A stretch of DNA of 9,147 nucleotides from assembly GCA_018396615.1 (NCBI GenBank), contig JAGTQT010000038.1, positions 2,876-12,022 on the forward strand, written 5' to 3'. The stretch is from Candidatus Bathyarchaeota archaeon. Lineage in GTDB: Archaea > Thermoproteota > Bathyarchaeia > Bathyarchaeales > Bathycorpusculaceae. The translations under genes were made by a program, and so were the position numbers. This document shows positions 6,186-9,147 of this stretch, piece by piece (positions within the stretch are counted from its first letter, which is position 1; each line of letters begins with the position of its first letter). The notes under the pieces were generated by a model that saw only the letters and a program-made list of their open reading frames with translations, did no database searches and had not been told where the DNA came from.

Positions 6186-8408
6186 TCAGATATTTTGATT
6201 AAGTCTACTGATGTCTAAGGCAACAAGCATATAATCTATAACGTCAATTACTTCGTCATCGTTTATGTCCAGATTTAGCTGATACCGCGGGTCACCGATT
6301 GATGATCCACAGGCTTGGGCAACCGATAGTGCATCCTTCAGATCAACCGCTCCGTCGCAATTGACATCGGTCTTTTTGTACGTTGAAAACGAAAAGCAAT
6401 CCCCATAAATGCTCAAGCTTTTCCCATATTCCGTCATAGACATCAATCCAAAGTTGATTTGACTTAAATTGCCATACCTCGCTGTATCCAAGTTATTCAT
6501 CGAAAAGATTTTCAGGCCGTTTAAATACGCTTCCATAACGCCGAGAGTGGAATGTTTCTTCCACCTAAGCTCCATATGATACCAGCGTTTCATTTCCACA
6601 GCTGGCGACGATGAGTAAAACGGTCCAGCGCGTTCTGAGCCATTTCTTCCGTAGAGCACCCACCTGTCGCTACCGTCATATCGTCCGATGCCAATGCTAG
6701 CAACGTAATATTGTCCAGCCATCAAACGTATCAAATATGCTCTATCCCCGTTGCTGTCTAAAGGTAGACCAGAGGAAACGTAGAAGTCTCCGCTTACCCA
6801 TATTTCTTCCATGTCTACCGTTTTGTAACAATAAGCGTATTCAACTTCGTTTCTGCCATTTGACGAAAACTGCACGCAATAACCATTTGCGTCAGCAAAA
6901 GTATCAACAACCTCAGCAACCTCTCCATAGCTGGTGCTAATTCCTGTCCATTTACTAAAATCAGCGGAATCAAAGTTGTCTTCAAAAACATAAGCTGATG
7001 ACGGCGGGGGAGAAGGCCCAAAAACGAACGTATAAGATTCAACTTCATTCGAATCTAACGTAAAGCTATAAGGCGAGTTGTCTGCTTCTTGACCAGAATT
7101 CACGCAGTTCACTGTGTAAAAACCTAGTGGTGCCTGCGAGTTTTCGTATGGTGTGAATTTATCTATAATTGTTCCATTCGGAAACATTATAGTTAAAGCT
7201 GCTCCAACCACCCAGTTTTCACCATTCCACGCTGAAAACTTCAGGGTTCCATATTGCGTCTGCGATGGAGAAGGCTCTGGAGTAGACCCGGTAGAAAACA
7301 CTATGTCGGATACGTCAAATGGGTTGCTTCTGCTTTTTGCGTATTCGTACAGGAATACTCCGTCGTAGCCTTCTGCCATGGCTAGCTCCACAGATTTCCT
7401 CATGTTCGCTATGCTTGTCATGGTTGAAGTCCCATAGATGAAGTAGTGTATCGCCGAAGGGTTAAGATTCTTGATGCGCCGCAACCCATCCGTTACACCC
7501 TCCCAGTTTTCATTTTGGATTGCGTAGAACCATTCATACACTATTTCGTCCACAGTTGCATAGTAATCATAGGGCTGGGTGTCGTCGCTGGTTTTAGGAT
7601 AAACCCAATAAGTGTCAACTAACGCGCCAAACCAGACGTTTGGGTTCTCCGCTTTTGCCGTGCTTTCTATCATCTGGTAGAACGTTCTTATGGTGCCTTT
7701 CGCAAATTCTATGAACTGCTTTTGCTCGTTGTTGTATGTTCCTGAAGTTGAACTGAATAATGGTATATCTTTGCCTGTTGCTTGTCTGTAAACCGCTTTC
7801 ATTGATTGACTATAGAAAGCCGGTTTTCCCCCTCCTGTTACGAAGACTATTTCGTCCACGCTTATTCTTGGGGTTGCATATTTCTCCATAATATTCACAA
7901 GAATTCTGACGAGGTTTTTAGTGAATGTTTGAAATTTTGGTCCTGTTGGACAAACCCAGTTGCCTTGACTATTTTCTTCACCGTTTGGACCAACTTGGAT
8001 TTCTTCGTGATAAGAAGTTTTGAAAGGAGTTACTTGGGCGCTTACTGCGCAGACGACTGTGAAGTTGTTTTGTGCGCATAGTCGGCAGAGTTCGTCTATG
8101 AAATTCTGGGTTTTTGTGTTCATGGGGTTGTTGATGTCTCCTGTCCAGAAGCTGCTGCACCATCCCATGTAGATTCTTAGAGAGTTGTAATGCCACTGCT
8201 TCATGAAGTTGATTAGAACTTGAGGCGTATCACTAGACCTCAAAGTGTCCAAAGCAATCGTTAGCCCATTAACTTTTGACTGCTCAGCCTTTACGGTAGG
8301 AGAGTAGCCAACAACTATCACCGCAAAAAGCAACAAGAAAATTGTAACGGTAGCGGCTTTTCGCGTTTGGGCGAGCTTTAGCTTTAGGAAACGTGTCAAG
8401 GATACCAT
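6186..8408 (-). CDS. Secreted TIM-barrel, glycoside-hydrolase-like protein with LamG-like and dockerin domains
   Basis: A 740-residue exported protein, numbered from the ATG at 8408. Residues 1-42 hold a basic region (RFLKLKLAQTRK) and a hydrophobic signal segment ending TVKAEQ. Residues 46-371 look like a TIM barrel of the glycoside hydrolase type: strand-like LRIYMGW, VVCAVSAQV, DEIVFVTGGG, VWFGALVDTYWVYP, IHYFIYG and DGVFLYEYAKSR occur in order. I cannot name a GH family. Glu355 in FLYEY is a candidate acid, but the fourth strand ends in TGGGKP, not the usual Asn-Glu, so catalysis is uncertain. A PEPSPSQ linker, a small beta domain (383-464) and a PSPPPSS linker follow. Then come a LamG-like sandwich (474-676) and a dockerin (679-740) with loops D681-N683-D685-D689-D692 and D714-N716-D718-D722-D725. 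The ATG at 8408 has a strong ribosome binding site, so the in-frame ATG at 8450 is rejected. The substrate is unknown; polysaccharide or glycan is inferred. Confidence 0.85.
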   Translation of the reverse strand: MVSLTRFLKLKLAQTRKAATVTIFLLLFAVIVVGYSPTVKAEQSKVNGLTIALDTLRSSDTPQVLINFMKQWHYNSLRIYMGWCSSFWTGDINNPMNTKTQNFIDELCRLCAQNNFTVVCAVSAQVTPFKTSYHEEIQVGPNGEENSQGNWVCPTGPKFQTFTKNLVRILVNIMEKYATPRISVDEIVFVTGGGKPAFYSQSMKAVYRQATGKDIPLFSSTSGTYNNEQKQFIEFAKGTIRTFYQMIESTAKAENPNVWFGALVDTYWVYPKTSDDTQPYDYYATVDEIVYEWFYAIQNENWEGVTDGLRRIKNLNPSAIHYFIYGTSTMTSIANMRKSVELAMAEGYDGVFLYEYAKSRSNPFDVSDIVFSTGSTPEPSPSQTQYGTLKFSAWNGENWVVGAALTIMFPNGTIIDKFTPYENSQAPLGFYTVNCVNSGQEADNSPYSFTLDSNEVESYTFVFGPSPPPSSAYVFEDNFDSADFSKWTGISTSYGEVAEVVDTFADANGYCVQFSSNGRNEVEYAYCYKTVDMEEIWVSGDFYVSSGLPLDSNGDRAYLIRLMAGQYYVASIGIGRYDGSDRWVLYGRNGSERAGPFYSSSPAVEMKRWYHMELRWKKHSTLGVMEAYLNGLKIFSMNNLDTARYGNLSQINFGLMSMTEYGKSLSIYGDCFSFSTYKKTDVNCDGAVDLKDALSVAQACGSSIGDPRYQLNLDINDDEVIDVIDYMLVALDISRLNQNI

Positions 8409-8415
8409 TTTTCGT

Positions 8416-8423
8416 CCTCTCCT
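8416..8423 (-). promoter_or_regulatory. Strong ribosome binding site fixing the hydrolase-like start
   Basis: On the minus strand AGGAGAGG lies seven bases before the ATG at 8408. It is the clearest Shine-Dalgarno sequence in the window. The in-frame ATG at 8450, fourteen codons upstream, has nothing similar and would place this site inside the coding region. Confidence 0.75.
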
Positions 8424-8444
8424 TTCAAGCTTGCTATTCTTTGA

Positions 8445-8544
8445 AATCATGCTTGGGAATTATTAACATTCTCTTTTTATCTCTTTTTGAAAAGCAATCT
8501 GTTGCAGCTAGCAAAGATCTCTTAGAGAGACGCAATCATGCTTG
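8445..8544. repeat. Two 11-bp direct repeats in the hydrolase promoter region
   Basis: AATCATGCTTG occurs at 8445-8455 and again at 8534-8544, 89 bases apart, flanking the candidate TATA box in a 157-base spacer. Between them lies a short dyad, TCTCT-TAG-AGAGA (8518-8530). Paired exact copies beside a promoter could be binding sites for a regulator; the neighbouring HTH protein is one candidate. Confidence 0.4.
8473..8481 (-). promoter_or_regulatory. Candidate TATA box of the hydrolase-like gene
   Basis: On the minus strand GATAAAAAG is centred about 69 bases before the ATG at 8408. The predicted start site near 8451 would leave a leader of about 40 bases and put the upstream ATG at 8450 at or before the RNA end. 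A second AT-rich element, GTTAATAAT near 8461-8469, is an alternative. Confidence 0.35.
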
Positions 8545-8565
8545 TCAGTTAGACTTAGCTTGTTG

Positions 8566-9147
8566 TCAAGAGGAGTTTGCAGCTTTTTGGGAAGAAGAAA
8601 CTTGGAGGTCTACAACTGTTGTTCCGGCGAATTTGTCAAAGTACCTAATGAACCGCTCATCTTTGATCCCAAGCCCGATGACCAAGTCGAGGGGTAAGAA
8701 AAAAACTTTTCCGAAGTTTCTTACAGCTGTGTGATCATAGGAAAGATTCTTGCCATCTATCCTTACCGTTCTTAATCCAACAATCCGTTTTCCAAGACTT
8801 TGTCCTGCAAACCCTTCGAGAAGCGTCAAGTATATCCAAAATAAAACAAGAAAAAAGGTTATGTTGAAATTTAAGAACGTGTCTACGGAAATGATTGGGT
8901 ATAATATGTTTGGCAAAACCAAGAAAAGTGCGATAGCAATTCCTAGATCAATCAGAAAAGCTGCAACACGTTTTCTAAAGCTAGCTAGTGGCAAAGTTGA
9001 CGTCTTCGTTGCGATTTTGACTTCTACAGCCCATGCTTCTACATCTCTAACAAGGACAATTGCGTTTTGGCCGACCTTGCTTAACTTATATTTTCCAGAG
9101 GGGGTCTGCTGCAGAAACGCCTCAAGGTTGCGTAGGTGAAAGCTCAG
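8566..9147 (-). CDS. Winged-helix/RDD fusion membrane protein, N-terminus beyond window
   Basis: The frame is open from the window edge (CTG at 9147) to the TGA at 8566, giving 193 visible residues. Residues 1-45 look like the end of an ArsR-type archaeal winged helix: recognition-helix sequence LSFHLRNLEAFL, then the wing GKYKLSKVGQNAI. From about 55 an RDD domain follows: FRKRVAAFLID holds the Arg60 and first Asp67 of the RDD signature, GQSLGKRIVG lies at 115-124, and RYFDKFAGTTVV supplies the second Asp171. Membrane segments fall near 62-86, 91-112 and 144-161. A TTG at 8994 could be mistaken for the start, but the open frame and HTH sequence upstream argue for the longer product. RDD domains are small membrane modules, some linked to ion transport. 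Fused to a DNA-binding domain, this could be a membrane-tethered regulator. It is co-oriented with the hydrolase gene, with a 157-base gap that appears to hold its own promoter. Confidence 0.85.
   Translation of the reverse strand: MSFHLRNLEAFLQQTPSGKYKLSKVGQNAIVLVRDVEAWAVEVKIATKTSTLPLASFRKRVAAFLIDLGIAIALFLVLPNILYPIISVDTFLNFNITFFLVLFWIYLTLLEGFAGQSLGKRIVGLRTVRIDGKNLSYDHTAVRNFGKVFFLPLDLVIGLGIKDERFIRYFDKFAGTTVVDLQVSSSQKAANSS

Noticed and set aside
6126..6218. Plus-strand mini-ORF (GTG start, 30 codons) preceded by a TTAG-type site
   Set aside because: The translation looks reasonable in composition but is very short and overlaps the 3' end of the dockerin-coding gene antisense. There is no independent support.
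6815..7048. Minus-strand open frame of 77 codons, and similar frames within the peptidase and surface-protein genes
   Set aside because: These are out-of-frame readings inside genes with clear domain structure; none has a ribosome binding site or a recognisable domain.
8750..9139. Plus-strand open frame of 129 codons
   Set aside because: It is the antisense shadow of the HTH-RDD gene, which has strong family motifs on the minus strand.

Overview
The window most resembles an uncultivated archaeon, plausibly of the Bathyarchaeia or a related mesophilic lineage. The grounds are an archaeosortase-type membrane protein, a surface protein with a C-terminal PEF tail, NosD-like beta-helix architecture rich in N-glycosylation sequons, TATA-like boxes upstream of genes, T-tract gene ends, and an archaeal-style winged-helix domain. 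The lineage is inferred from protein style; no rRNA or other marker gene is present.

Layout, left to right. (1) 1-518, minus: the N-terminal part of an exosortase/archaeosortase cut by the window edge. (2) 519-988: spacer with a probable T-tract terminator and a doubtful frameshifted ORF pair. (3) 989-2671, minus: a secreted M14 zinc carboxypeptidase followed by a LamG-like beta-sandwich and a dockerin. (4) 2672-3070: divergent promoter region with a 9-bp inverted repeat. (5) 3071-5620, plus: a large surface protein made of a 13-rung NosD-type beta-helix, a beta domain, Ig-like repeats and a PEF sorting tail. (6) 5777-5974, plus: a small single-pass membrane protein whose ribosome binding site lies in a possible hairpin. 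(7) 6186-8408, minus: a secreted TIM-barrel, glycoside-hydrolase-like protein ending in the same LamG-like plus dockerin module as the peptidase. (8) 8566-9147, minus: a winged-helix domain fused to an RDD membrane domain, N-terminus beyond the window.

The window reads as a cell-surface locus for extracellular polymer use. One secreted protein looks like a protease and one looks carbohydrate-active. They share a dockerin-bearing C-terminal module, which implies docking to a cohesin that is not in this window. A separate adhesin-like protein carries the kind of tail that archaeosortases process, and an archaeosortase gene begins about 3 kb away. The HTH-RDD protein could be a membrane-tethered regulator of the adjacent hydrolase, but that is inference. 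No RNA gene, CRISPR array or insertion sequence was seen.
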